Source: Escarpia spicata (taxonomy: Eukaryota; Annelida; Polychaeta; Sabellida; Siboglinidae). Taken from it: 64,000 nucleotides of DNA. This document shows positions 23,840 to 34,867 of the stretch, one piece after another; positions within the stretch are counted from its first letter, which is position 1, and every line of letters starts with the position of its first letter. The stretch lies in assembly GCA_963995525.1 (NCBI GenBank), contig OZ023205.1:48227748-48291747 (forward strand), given 5' to 3'. The position numbers and the translations under genes are program-made. Under the pieces are notes generated by a model. That model saw only the letters and a program-made list of their open reading frames with translations. It did no database searches and was not told where the DNA came from.

Positions 23840-25917
23840 CCCCATACATGCAACTGTGCACATGTGTGATACAAGCTTTCTCAGGGTTGATAAAATATTG
23901 CTTTTTTATAGGTGTCATTTGAGAATTGGTCATTTCCCAGATTTCTGGGGCAATACAAACCGATTTACAGGGCGATACAGAAACACTAATTAAAAGTCTT
24001 GATCCGTATCGCCCTGCTCAGGGAGCCAATAAGCAGGCTCCCCAGCAGTGTCTAAGCCAATGAGAAACAGACATATCATGTTGTCATGGCAACATGCTCC
24101 TGACATGAGGTCAGATACAGAGCAGATCCAAATCATTCTCAGTGTGACATCCAACAAAATGGCTGCTGAAAGGGTGATTGCGTCTCTTGCTGGTCGTATT
24201 TTGAGTTTAGAAAGATATACAGAGGTAACTGACAGCGAAACACACAATTTTGTTGAAGCACAAAAGAATAAAAACACTTGGAGAAAAACGGATGGAGATG
24301 TGAAGCTGTTCACAGATTGGTTGCTTCAAGGCAAACATGAAAACAGGAATCCGGAGGTCATTCCAGAGCCAGAATTAGACAAATATCTGGCAATGTTTGT
24401 TCTATCAATAAAAAAGCAATGGAGAGGATTATGAGCCAGACACCTTGGTGTCAAAATATAAGTGTCGGCAGGTATCTGCGTGAAAAACGCAAAATAAACA
24501 TAAATCATGATGCGGCATTTACTCACAGTCGGGATGTGTTGTCAAAAAAATGCAAGCAACTCAAAGTCAAAGATGCCGGAAAGGGTACAAGATCGAAGAA
24601 AGCCGAAGCCTTTACACCAGAGGAAATATCACAGCTGAAGGACAGCAAGGAACTGTGTACAGGTGTGTATGGTTCTCTACATGTAATTTTTTTCAGAATT
24701 ATGTAACCAGCTTGTAAATCAGTGCGAAGATCATGTTTTTGATTCATGAGCGTTTGACACAAGCGGCCTTGACCGCGTGAGCGCTGGTCGATATTGGCAC
24801 GGTGCCAACCAGCCTCGGCGTTATTTCTGTTCCACGCTGAAATCAAAAATATTGATAGATTTCATGACCTTTTTTCTGCATAAAGACACATGTCTCCATT
24901 AAATACCTTATTAATTAGTATCCATACCTCTTTTAGTCCATGATCCGCACTATTTGTGATATTGTTATCACTTAATTCTATATAAATACATGAATAAGTC
25001 ATTCTCAACTGTACAAGCGCCGTTTGGTTTGAAGCTAAGTGACCTAGAGACGAGTGCACTTTGAGAATAGGGGAGACGGCTTAGTCTATGTTTTGTTTTA
25101 GTAAAGGGGTGCTTGGGTTGTAAGACCGACTGTATTTCGCGCACTTTCATTTGGGGTGGACATTACACGGTTGTTTGTGTTGGCATCTGATTTAATAATA
25201 TGTTATGTAGGTCTTTCATTCAGAAACTCCACTCTCGCAACTGAACTCCATGTGGTTTATAATGACAATGTTTCTGGGACTGAGAGGCAGAGATGAACAT
25301 GTGAAGATGTTATGGGAGATCTGGAGTTGAAGCAATCTGCAGGGGTCAACGCACTGTTAGTTTTCCCATAGGCGACCATGTTAACGTTTTGTCTGATTAT
25401 AAGAAAACGTGACCTATAAAATGTCTTAAACTTCTCACCTGCTGCTATCATCTCATTGACATGCTGATAGATTTAAACAAAAATTGCATACCTGTAGCTC
25501 TCGTAAAATGCCTGTATGTGTGACACCCGTCAATATTTATAAATGCCGGCAAGAATTACTCCGCAAACAGGTCACACAGGCAAATTGCTGCCAAACGTCC
25601 TTCCGCTTATTCAAATCATCTAGAAATCCACCAATTTACAGTCAACACCTTCTACAAACACACCGGGAAATCTGCTACTCAAATGCACTTATGTCATAGG
25701 ATGTGAATTTGGTAAAAAAAGCATTTGTCAAAAATACACTGCAGTTTTCTTCGTGTGCAACCAACCCGGAAGTCTAACAGGAACATGACCCCTGCAGACA
25801 GAAGGGAGTACGTTGAATTTACTGAGAGGACAACCAAAACCAGGACGGGATCCAACACCAAAGACAGGAGGGCTTATAATCCCAAGATGTTTCAGTCTCC
25901 CATTCAAGGCATGCTTC

Positions 25918-26101
25918 TGTGACATTCTCGTAACGACACGATTTAATAATGGAAACAGGTTTAATCACAAAGCCAACACCGAATACAAAACAGGCAACCC
26001 GCGTCACACCTCTCCTCGTCCGCGCTCGTGCACACCGCTCTCCCGTGCCGGAGTCCCACAAAGGTGTCACAATTTGTGCAGACAGGGGGATCCATGTCAC
26101 A
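25918..26101 (-). repeat. 3' LTR of the minus-strand gypsy element
   Basis: 184 bases, direct copy of 30917-31100, next to the polypurine tract. Confidence 0.9.
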
Positions 26102-26115
26102 TTCCCCCTCCCTTT
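26102..26115 (-). promoter_or_regulatory. Polypurine tract
   Basis: The minus strand reads AAAGGGAGGGGGAA directly against the 3' LTR, as expected for plus-strand priming. Confidence 0.8.
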
Positions 26116-26938
26116 AACACGTTCGCCCACGAACGAAACTCGGGGATCCTTCCAAGATCACGATATATAACAAGTATATACAATTATGCAGAACAATTCG
26201 AGAAAGAAAGAAAGAAAAAAAAATTGATTATGCAACGTCCTTCATGAAATATAAATGTTCATCATTGTCCGGAGAATGTTCGCATACGTAGATTACGTGT
26301 CCGTTAACTAACATATCAAGCATCGTTGATGAAAGTAACTGCACCATATATAGCGAATGGTCTGGGGTGATGGTGGCGATATAAGCAACGTCCAATGTAA
26401 TTTTCTTGACTGTAGCGGCACCCTCGCAAACTGTGACGACGCACGTGATACAGCGAATGTGTACCACCATGGCACTACACTTTCTGGTGCTGGGATGTCT
26501 TCAGTATGGAGACATCTCGCCATGTGTAACAAGTTTGAACTTCCTTTTTCCCCTATCCGCATGAGTACGAGCCTAGGGACAAGTTGATCGCCAGACGTGT
26601 CGTCAAGAATTTAATGTCAAGCAGGGCGGATTCTTCATCCAGATGACTGCCTCGTGCTCTGTCAACAGTTGTTAGTGCAAGTAGGCAACCGTACTCGAGA
26701 TGGCTGTGACACTAAAACAAACTAAAATACATGGCATAGAACAATGCTTAAAAAACAAAAAACAATTCAACAAGTACATCCACACCATATTTGGCATGGC
26801 ACTCTCAACCAAGCTTACACACGACAGTAATGTACCAAACAAAATTGATACAAAGGTTACTGTCTGCCTGGAAACCAATAACACGGTATTCCGCAGGCGA
26901 ATGTGTTTCAAATGTGGAACTGACGAAGCAGAGCACGG

Positions 26939-29902
26939 TTACTCGCCATACTGAGTTGTACATTGTGGGACATGTGCCCTGGGGGGTCCTTCGATTTGTA
27001 GATCGAGTGGAAGGACAATCTCATGACCCAACAACATCCGGTATGGGGACACCTTAGTACTGGTGTGTACCGTAGCACGGTATGCGCACAAGGCATATGT
27101 AAGATGGTCTTCCCAGTCTTGTGGGTGTAGCCTGGCATATGTGAAAATCCTATCTTGGAGGGTACGGTTAAAATGTTCAACCAATCCGTCTGATTGCGGA
27201 CGGTAAGGTGTAGTTAGCGTCTCATCGATTCGCATCATGCGACACACCTCCTGAAGAATTTTATTGTCAAATTCCCTTCCCCGATCGGAATGAAGCTGTC
27301 TTGGACAGCCAAATCGACAGAATACCTCTGTGACTAGTTTATCGGCTACTGTGAATGCTTCTTTGTCGGGTATGGTGAAGGCTTCAACCCATTTCGTGAA
27401 ATAATCTTCGACGACTAGAACGTATTTGTTTCCGCTTACCGAGTTGGGCATTGGACCTATAAGGTCCATAGCTATACGTTCCCAAAGAACTCCTACTGCC
27501 ATCTGAGTCAGAGGAGCGCGGTGTGGAGCCGATGCCGGTTTGCGCTGTCCACAGTCCCTACACAGGGTTAGCCACCGACTGACGTCCTCTGACATCCTAG
27601 GCCAATAGTAACGTCGTTGCAGGGAGGCAAGTGATTTGTTATGACCCATGTGCCCTCCAAGGCGGTCGCAGTGTACCGCCTGGAAAAGTCGCCGTCTCAT
27701 TGGCGAAGGGACCGTATGTCCGGTAACGTCACACCTGGGACCCACTGCACTGCAAATACTCCGCTTTCCGCGCCTTTCTCCGGAGATGATGAACAGTCAT
27801 TAAAGTGGCTGTTGGAACCAGATTGGCAAGATTTGCAAGAAGTTTTGGATTTGTTCAGCAATCTTGCCCAACAAGAGATTGTCATTGGACAGTGCAGGGA
27901 CAACATTGTGATTTGAATTGGGCTGCTGTAAGGCTTGTTGCTCACTGCACGTATTTGGAGTACAATCCTTGCACTCTGACCGCTTGCATGGTCGTGACAC
28001 TTTGCGGGAGAGTGCATCAGCATTACCCATCGAGCTTCCTGGTCGATGAACAATCTGGAAATCATAGGCACCAAGGGTGACGAGCCACCGTGTAACCATT
28101 CCTTCAGGTTCTTTAAAAATAAGTAACCATGTCAGTGACGCATGATCTGTGATAATGGTGAATGGTCGGCCCCACAGATAGTGGTGAAATTGTTTGACAA
28201 AGGTCACTACTGCCAACGACTCCCTGTGTGTTGTGCAGTATCGAGTCTGAGTACGACTGAAAGTCTTAGATGCATAGGCAATGACCTTCTCACCACCCGT
28301 CTGGCGTTGTGAAAGTACACTACCCATGGCCTCTGCACTCGCATCGGTATACAAAACAAACTCGTCATTTCGAGTGGGGTATGCCAAAACAGGCGTTTCA
28401 CAAAGGGCTTGTCGAAGGGCTCGGAACGCCTTCTCTTTGGTATCTGACCAGGTAAAAGAACGCTTTGCCCTCGTCATGGCCGTCAAAGGGCTGGCAATGT
28501 GAGCAAACGATGGTATAAAGCGCCGATAATAGGATGCTAAGCCTAAAAATCGACGAACTTCTTTTACCGTAGTAGACCGAGGCCAGTCTCGCACTGCAGA
28601 TACCTTTTGTGGATCTGTAGCAATCCCGTGTCTAGAGACTATGTGGCCAAGATAGGAAACCTCAGTCTGGAATAGCCTACACTTCTTGGCTTTCATCGTC
28701 AAGCCAGCAGCACGAAATCTGTCCCACACTGTAGTGAGGCGATGCTATGTCTCTTCGAAGGTCTTTCCATAGACGATAACATCGTCAAGATAAACCAAAC
28801 AACTTTTCCAGCACAACCCTCTCAAAACGAGCTCCATCAAACGCTCAAATGTTGCCGGGGCATTGCACAGCCCAAAAGGCATGACCTTCCACTGGAAGAG
28901 ACCTTGCCGCGTACTGAATGCGGTCTTCTCTTTATCTCGTTCGTCCAGTTCCACTTGCCAGTAACCAGATACCAAATCAAGGGTACAAAACCACTCAGAG
29001 CCAGCCAGAGCATCTAATGTATCCGAAATCAACGGCAGGGGGTATGCATCCTTTCGGGTGACATCATTTAATCGACGATAATCTACGCAAAACCGGACTG
29101 TACCGTCTTTCTTCTTTACAAGGACTACCCGACTACTCCATGAACTAGTGCTCGGTTCTATGATATCCTTATCCAGCATGGACTGAACTTCTCTTGCTTC
29201 TATCTCTTGTTGAGCCACCGGAAGGTGTCGAGCCCGTTGGCGGATTGGGTAAGCATCGCCAGTATCTATCCTATGTTTTGTAAGACCAGTCGTACCCAAC
29301 TGGGAACTAGTCTCAACAAAAACATCCGAATAACGTCGGAGAGCGGCTCGCACAGCATCTTGCTGAGACAAATTTAGTTCTGCTGACAGTTCAGAAGACA
29401 ACTTGTCTAGCGCTGGGGGAAGTTGTTCAGACGTAGATTTGGAATACGTCTGTCCTGATTCAGCATATCCTTTACAAGGCAAGTTCTCGTCTGATACATT
29501 GAAGACCTCAATGCATGGCACCGACTGTAGCACACCAACTGTGCCACCTTTACGGAGAAATATCGACTCATCCGTGGGGTTTAGGAGTACCACTGGTATG
29601 TGCTTGGTACCACTTGAAACCAACGATGCACCCATAACAACCCCGGTATCAGTCATTAGACTAGCACTTGGTGTCAGCAAGGCGGTGCGAATGAGGAGTT
29701 TTGCTGCGCCACTGTGAGTTAGAAGCCTGACCGTCGAACCTGGATCTAAAGTAGGTCTGACGACGACGTGGTGCTGAGCAATAGCGTGCAATGTGGCCCT
29801 GCTGTCCGCAGTTATAGCAGGTGATATGCAAATGTTGAGTACTGCGACTATGATCTGTCTGTCGTGTGCTCGAGACTCGTGTACCATGATCATTACCTCC
29901 AT
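26939..29902 (-). pseudogene. pol: Pol (RT, RNase H, integrase) of the minus-strand gypsy element, broken
   Basis: 29902-28745 covers a post-protease linker and the RT fingers and palm (YRRLNDVTRKDAYPLP, FCTLDLVSGYWQV, MPFGLCNAPATFERLM, YLDDVIVYG). It ends at an in-frame TAG (28745-28747) just after the catalytic YLDD. 28729-27800 carries the RT thumb and RNase H (YTDASAEAMGSVL; later FTIITDHASLTWL) and stops before the integrase. The integrase lies in 27745-26939 with an H-x6-H...CRDC finger and all three core acids (MDLIGP, HSDRGREF, LVEHFNRT). A frame change is needed between RNase H and integrase. The only DTG present (SLMTDTGVVMG) lies in the linker and lacks the protease context, so the protease seems deleted. 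About 840 bases between the integrase stop and 3' LTR hold nothing recognisable. Confidence 0.85.
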
Positions 29903-30818
29903 GCTGCGAGCGTGTTTGCAACACGATATTTAGACGAGATACTAGTGCGTCAATTTCGGTATCATCATTGGCATATGTGTTCTCACAGCTCGCCTCATAG
30001 CACCTCGGTGTTGCTAGAGTATATATACCGCCATTGTCTGGTTTAACGGTACACTGGGTAAACTGTTCACTCTTCTCGGCAATGTGTACGAGCTTTTCGA
30101 GAGGCGCATCACTCTCAATAGAGCATAGTCTCTGAGTGAATTCATCAGTTAAGGTGGCTATAAACTGCTCTTTGACCAGTGACATACGACTACGCATATC
30201 GCAATTCGGATGTGCCTGACGAGCCAGGTCAAGCAGTTCGTTGGTAAAAACTCGCAACGGCTCGGTAGCACCCCGTTTGCGTTGCCTAAACCTGCGTAGA
30301 GCGACTCCGCTACCGAACTGGCTATACTGCCAGACCAGTGCCGCACGGAGAGAACGGTAGTCTTTCGGCTGGACGGTATGTATCACCAAACGGTAAGCTT
30401 CCCCCACGAGAGCCATCTCCAACTGGAGGGCACGTTGGCCAGCTGTCCAACCGCAAATATCGGCAATCGTGTCGAAACGATTAAGAAAATCGTCCACTGT
30501 GTTGACATCTTTACTGCCCGAGAACGTCGGCAATTTGGGGCATTTTTCCAATCCGGCGTGCCATAGCCGTAACTTGACCTCATCCGGCGTTAAAGGGTTA
30601 ACGGGCATTGTTGTGGACGGAACCGCTGGCATAGGTGGAAACAGTTCAGCGTGCGGGGCATCCTCGAAAGCTCCCGACGTATCAATGCGACAGGGTGTTA
30701 ACCTGTCAACAGTCGAAGGGAACTGAGGCGTAGCATAACGATAGGGGCTACCCAGCTCAACAGCCCCTAGCCTTAGGCTTCGATCGGCTGAATGCGCCAT
30801 TTGCATTTGCGAAAACAA
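29661..30818 (-). CDS. gag: Gag of the minus-strand gypsy element
   Basis: Uninterrupted 385-residue frame starting MFSQMQMAHS, about 100 bases inside the 5' LTR. The central part (LPTFSGSKDVNTVDDFLNRF, then VWQYSQF and RRFRQRKRGATEPLRVF) has the form of a retrotransposon Gag capsid. A CCHC knuckle, CYNCGQQGHIARYC, lies near residue 335. The frame overlaps the start of the pol frame by about 240 bases. A normal element would continue from the knuckle into an aspartic protease, which I cannot find here. Confidence 0.85.
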   Translation of the reverse strand: MFSQMQMAHSADRSLRLGAVELGSPYRYATPQFPSTVDRLTPCRIDTSGAFEDAPHAELFPPMPAVPSTTMPVNPLTPDEVKLRLWHAGLEKCPKLPTFSGSKDVNTVDDFLNRFDTIADICGWTAGQRALQLEMALVGEAYRLVIHTVQPKDYRSLRAALVWQYSQFGSGVALRRFRQRKRGATEPLRVFTNELLDLARQAHPNCDMRSRMSLVKEQFIATLTDEFTQRLCSIESDAPLEKLVHIAEKSEQFTQCTVKPDNGGIYTLATPRCYEASCENTYANDDTEIDALVSRLNIVLQTRSQHGGNDHGTRVSSTRQTDHSRSTQHLHITCYNCGQQGHIARYCSAPRRRQTYFRSRFDGQASNSQWRSKTPHSHRLADTKC

Positions 30819-30903
30819 TTACGAACTTGGATGGAAATAACGAGATAAATCAAGGTTAAAACATGAAACGAACAGTACTTCCCTGTAATGGCTGATGTGA
30901 CTG

Positions 30904-30915
30904 GTCACGGCACCA
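30904..30915 (-). promoter_or_regulatory. Primer binding site, tRNA-His type
   Basis: The minus strand reads TGGTGCCGTGAC one base inside the 5' LTR. This is complementary to the 3' end of animal tRNA-His (GTCACGGCA-CCA). Confidence 0.75.
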
Positions 30916-30916
30916 A

Positions 30917-31100
30917 TGTGACATTCTCGTAACGACACGATTTAATAATGGAAACAGGTTTAATCACAAAGCCAACACCGAATACAAAACAGGCAACCCG
31001 CGTCACACCTCTCCTCGTCCGCGCTCGTGCACACCGCTCTCCCGTGCCGGAGTCCCGCAGGGGTGTCACAATTTGTGCAGACAGGGGGATCCATGTCACA
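30917..31100 (-). repeat. 5' LTR of the minus-strand gypsy element
   Basis: 184 bases, direct copy of 25918-26101. It is 5' because gag lies to its left on the minus strand. Confidence 0.9.
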
Positions 31101-31149
31101 CTTCCATGTTATAGCAAGATAAACAAATGATAACATTGTATCGTTCAAA

Positions 31150-31250
31150 GCAATAATAATAATAATGATGATAATAAGATTAATAATGATGATAATAATA
31201 ATTATAGTAATAGTAATAATAATAGCAATAATATTAATAACAATAACGAT
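31150..31250. repeat. ATA/ATG trinucleotide-rich tract
   Basis: AATAATAATGATGATAATA-type sequence directly upstream of the last exon block of the Crypton-like gene, within its former intron. Confidence 0.85.
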
Positions 31251-32119
31251 TTCTTGCAGATGACCCCCTATGTCCCGTTAGGGTGTACAAGGAATATAGG
31301 AGAAGGAGATCCATGGAGGCTTTGGTTCCTGGAAGCAGGGTGTAGTTGGCACTGAACTCCAAGTGGAAAGAGACGGGCTTATGGTACAAACAGGCACCGA
31401 TGGGCAAAAACAGACTGGGCGTACTCTGCAGATCAATGTGTGAACGAGCAGGGCTGACTGCGAGGCATACCAATCACAGTGTACGCAGAACAGCAGTTTC
31501 GAATATGTTGGAAAGAGGAGTGCACGAAACAAAAGTGCAGCAATTATCTGGACATAACAATGTACAGAGCCTAAATACTTACCGCACAAACTCCTTCAAC
31601 CAGCAATACGATATGTCCTCTACACTATCAACAACGCTAACCAGTTCAGCAAATCTCAACCAATTTCCAACAGTTAATTACAGATCATTCCAAGCCTTAA
31701 CATCTTCAAAACCGACACAAGCGTGTACTGCTCCCCATACAATCACTTCACCTCCTACTACCGACCCTCAACCAACTCTGGCTATTGAAGCTACACAACC
31801 TGCACAAAATTTCGTCGCCACAAGCTCACAGTCAATGGACCTGATAGACATTATTAATGATGATGTTCTCATGGACTTTGCCAATTACCCATTCATGGAT
31901 CTTTCGACTTCTCCCAAAAATTTCATCCCTCGCTTTCCCGTTATACAGAACTATACTTTTAATGGAGCCGTTACCATACAGTTTGTTAATGGATCGAAAT
32001 AAGGACGTTGTTTTTCATTAAAAGAACTTCTGTTCCCAAAATGTATCATACAATATTTTTAATATGATCTCATATTGTTTGAACTGTTATTATTCGCATT
32101 AAATGAATTAATTACTTTT

Positions 32120-32299
32120 AAGAAGCTTTTTGTTGTAGATATGTGATAAATATATTATTACATGTCTTGTTCTGTATCACGCCCTCTATCACGCCCCTCG
32201 TACCTGTATCAGCCCTCGTCCTTCGGACTCGGGCTGATATAGGTACATCGGGGCATGATACAGGGCGTGATACAGAACAAGACATGTAATAATATATAC
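32120..32299. repeat. Right hairpin terminal repeat
   Basis: Second copy of the hairpin, with a slightly longer loop (CTCGTCCTTCGGACTCG). The inner flank at 32120-32142 is the reverse complement of 23815-23839. Confidence 0.8.
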
Positions 32300-32619
32300 G
32301 TTCCTCTATGGTGTCTAGTGTTTGTATCACATCGGAATATCGCACAATAACTCATTCTGACGTTTCGACCCAAAAACTATCCTTGTAAACATGCTCTGAA
32401 TGCATAGAAATGGTCAGTCTGATGCGAGTATATGTCATATGTGACGCCACATCTCGGCATCACGAAAAGCGCGCCAAAAATATACATATTCGAAAATGTC
32501 CGGATGTACAGCATAAAATGTGGAATTTCGAATTCATTGAATTTGCTTGCTTTTTTGCTTGGTGGACGTGGACATAATATAGCAGGATGTAATACTATGA
32601 ATTCAAGCAATAGGTGTTT

Positions 32620-32730
32620 TCATTCCCTTTAACTTTCCTGCGCTGGAACGAAACCGTGATAGCTTCTGTCAGAGCATTTATGCTTGTGGAATATATTTAT
32701 GATATTGCTGTTACGTGTGATATTTCCCCC
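32620..32730. repeat. Relic 3' flank of a cysteine-rich gene unit
   Basis: GATAGCTTCTGTCA, ATGCTTGTG and TTTATGATATTG appear in the same order as in the 3' flank of cysteine-rich copy 2 (44365-44460). No cysteine-coding exon precedes it; the upstream space is taken by the Crypton-like element. Confidence 0.55.
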
Positions 32731-33227
32731 CGCCGAAGTAACCAAGTTGGATTTTTGTATACGGTATTTCAATACATAACAAGAGCGCAGTTAAAGGAGT
32801 AGATTGTAGGTTAGCCCATTTCTGTCAGTGGCAGCTTGCGTATTAGGTGGTGGCAGGACTCGCTAGTCATCAACTCTTGCCAAGCTCCCTCCACTTTCAG
32901 TACTGAGCCCTTCTACTCTGTCTCAACCAGCTGGCAGGCTAAACGTAGTAGCGGCATAGTGGTCTATAACATGGCATCACTTGGACGGAAGTCTTCCTAG
33001 CTCAAGTCAACGGTAAGCGAGAATGTGTTCTACGATGATTGCAACGGCTGTTGTGTTTTGGACTAAAGGCGAAACCATATTATATTATGTGGCGTTATGT
33101 TGTTAGTTATAAGAGACGCTGCCAGAATTATGTTTGCAAATGATAAGACCCGCAGTGTCAGAGAAGGAGAGGATGACCGGTCAGAGAACGAGAGGATGAC
33201 CGACATGGACTCGAAGATACACTGTGG

Positions 33228-33650
33228 ATATTTGGATGGATGGGTGGGTGGGTGGGTGGGTGGGTGGGTGGGTGGGTGGGTGGGTGGTAGGGTTGATGGA
33301 TGTGTGGATGGATGTGTGTATGGATGGGTTGATGGATAGGTGGATTTGTGGATGGATAAACAGGTGGATGGATGGATGGGAAGATGGGTGGGTGGGTGGA
33401 TGGATTAAATTATTGATGCGTTGATGGATGGGTGAATGGATAGATGAATGGATGGGTGGATAGATGGGTGGGTGGGTGGATAGGTGGATTGGTAGATGGG
33501 TGGGTGGATGGGTGGATGGCTGAGTTGATGCGTGGATGGACAGGTGGATGGATGGATAGGTGGATGGGTGGATGGATGAGTTGATGCGTGGATGGACAGG
33601 TGGATGGATGGATGGATGGGTAGATGGATGGGTGGGTGGGTGGATGGGTG
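33228..33650. repeat. GGTG/GGAT minisatellite
   Basis: Long tract of GGTG, GGAT and AGGTGGATGGATG words. The poly-(Gly-Trp-Val) and poly-(His-Pro-Ser) open frames are artefacts. Confidence 0.95.
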
Positions 33651-33721
33651 GAGTGTAGGAAAGGGAGGTACGTAGGGATGACGCAGGGAGGGATGGAAGA
33701 ATGAAGGGGTAGAGGAAGATA

Positions 33722-33960
33722 TAAGTTAATTTCAATCAGGAGCACAAGCCATTGCCACACCAAAGACCTTAAAAGTGCGTGGATCTACAAGAAACAAACA
33801 GCGCTTATCGTGGAGTGGAAGTCGGCAGCTTCGAGTGGTTTGAAGTGAAGACAGAAGTGTCGCGTCTCCACCTGTCTCATCACCATCGTTTGACAACATT
33901 TTAATAGTGTCGTTGTGAAAACATACGCACGCAATCAACACGACTTCAGCGCAAGCTTCA
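33722..33960. repeat. Duplicated block shared with 53105-53310
   Basis: TCAGGAGCACAA, GCGCTTATCG, GGAGTGGAAGTCGGCAGCTT and CGAGTGGTTTGAAG recur in order at 53105-53310. Each copy lies about 0.7-1.1 kb after a cysteine-rich gene 3' flank, so it belongs to the same duplicated unit. Both copies keep an open minus-strand frame reading SLQTTRSCRLPL; nucleotide conservation alone may explain that. Confidence 0.65.
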
Positions 33961-34133
33961 GCATGAATCCTTAAATGGATTGATGATCCGGTTTCTCGAT
34001 TATTACTAGTAATAATTATCCCTCAAGAAACTTGGTAAGTTTGTATGCGATCTTCTTCAGCAGACTGAAGTTACGGGTGTGTCACGTGACTATTGTTATG
34101 TGACACAGGCTGGAGAAAGACTAGTGGGAGCAC

Positions 34134-34297
34134 CTGGGGCCGGTTTCATGAAGTGTACTTAAAGTTACGCGATTACTTAGCGTCACGTATTTGCGCAAAA
34201 CTCCTATTTTCGCTTTTATTAAAACAAACACGTAATTTACTAAGACAGTCATCTTAGCGTTAAGAACGTTCTTAGCCGCTTCATGAAACCGGGCCCT
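34134..34297. mobile_element. MITE with CCGGTTTCATGAAG termini
   Basis: The left end reads GGGGCCGGTTTCATGAAG and the right end CGCTTCATGAAACCGGGCCC, an inverted pair around about 125 bases with no coding capacity. The interior also pairs partly (ACGTAATTTACTAAGA against TTACTTAGCGTCACGT). Confidence 0.75.
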
Positions 34298-34494
34298 GGT
34301 ACAGAATAAAGATAGAAGGAAGCGATCGACATTCAAATAGGGAAACCTACACTGAGAAGCGATATCGGCCTACGGCTCTATATTACATGTACCATAATTT
34401 ATGTTCATTCGTTATAACACAAACCAAACATTTGCACGGCTGTACGACATTTGGGTTTTGATAACGATGTTACCATCTATAGGCCTACTACAAC

Positions 34495-34700
34495 ATTATT
34501 GAGCTCACCCATGTGAATGGTTACTGAACTACCAACGCATTGGTCACTAGTTGGCCAATACATCAGAACCACAATGTGATTGGTTACCGGATAACCAATC
34601 TTTTGGTCATTAGTTGACCAATGCACTGCTTATATAACCAGTATTGGTTAAAACAATCAATAGTGGACTAACTAGTTATATTGGTTGTTTTTCATCCAAT
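34495..34700. repeat. Cluster of TTGGTNA palindromic words
   Basis: Words such as TTGGTCACTAGTTGGCCAA, TTGGTTACCGGATAACCAA and TTGGTCATTAGTTGACCAA give several short overlapping hairpins. It looks like a palindromic repeat; ends not defined. Confidence 0.5.
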
Positions 34701-34867
34701 CTGTTTTTAGAGTGTAGAGCATAAGTGTACAGGAGGGTACTGGAGCGAAAAATTGTCAAGTAACATCGAATAATTTTAAAGGCCTTACAACATTCACCGA
34801 TTACCCCACACCGTTCGCTACTAAAGCAGTCACAACATTCAAAGTAACCAAACAAGTGCCTTCTCCA

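Larger units (their letters stand above)
25918..31100 (-). mobile_element. Ty3/gypsy LTR retrotransposon, minus strand
   Basis: Complete by structure: two 184-bp LTRs (25918-26101 and 30917-31100) starting TGTGAC and ending GTCACA, flanked by a CTTC duplication (25914-25917 and 31101-31104). A tRNA-His-type primer site, gag, pol and a polypurine tract lie in the expected places. The LTRs differ at three positions I could see (about 26058-26063), so insertion is fairly recent. The insertion point lies at the end of the third exon block of the Crypton-like gene. Coding is damaged, so it is non-autonomous now. Confidence 0.9.
24159..32002 (+). pseudogene. Crypton-like (DUF3504-type) tyrosine recombinase, broken
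   Basis: Four exon-like blocks follow the family order. Block 1 (24159-24662) starts MAAERV in an AAAATGG context and has NKNTWRKTDGDVKLFTDWL and YLAMFVLSI; it then shifts frame at least twice around 24425-24470 before SVGRYLREKRKI. Block 2 (25224 to about 25330) has LNSMWF and FLGLRGRDEHVKMLW, then another shift. Block 3 (25798 to about 25892) has EYVEFTERTTKTRTGSN and YNPKMF. The gypsy element lies just beyond it. Block 4 (31260-32002) starts after TTGCAG and has CPVRVYKEYRRRR, a TAG at 31343-31345, KNRLGVL, then the box II TNHSVRRTAVSN, GHNNVQSLNTY and a Ser/Thr-rich tail. H-x2-R, GH and Tyr are visible at the end; box I was not located. With several frameshifts and a stop it cannot make a full protein. 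Confidence 0.75.
23669..32299 (+). mobile_element. Candidate hairpin-ended Crypton-like element, decayed and interrupted
   Basis: Both ends carry the same roughly 150-bp self-complementary hairpin (23669-23813 and 32143-32299; arms include TACATGTCTTGTTCTGTATC). The sequence just inside each hairpin also matches in inverted orientation (ATCACACATCTACAACAAAA at the left against TTTTTGTTGTAGATATGTGA at the right), whereas the outer flanks do not match. That pattern is expected of true element ends rather than two chance MITE insertions. Inside is one broken tyrosine-recombinase gene (24159-32002). Removing the nested Ty3/gypsy element (25918-31100) leaves about 3.4 kb. I see no clear target duplication outside the hairpins. 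Known Cryptons generally lack terminal inverted repeats, so either this is an unusual family or the hairpins are an independent repeat. Confidence 0.5.

Noticed and set aside
29600..29680. DTG motif as the protease of the minus-strand gypsy element
   Set aside because: Its neighbours match the post-protease linker, and the flanking hydrophobic pattern and downstream protease residues are absent.
33181..33763. Open frames of His-Pro-Ser-Thr and Gly-Trp-Val repeats
   Set aside because: Translation of the GGTG/GGAT minisatellite.
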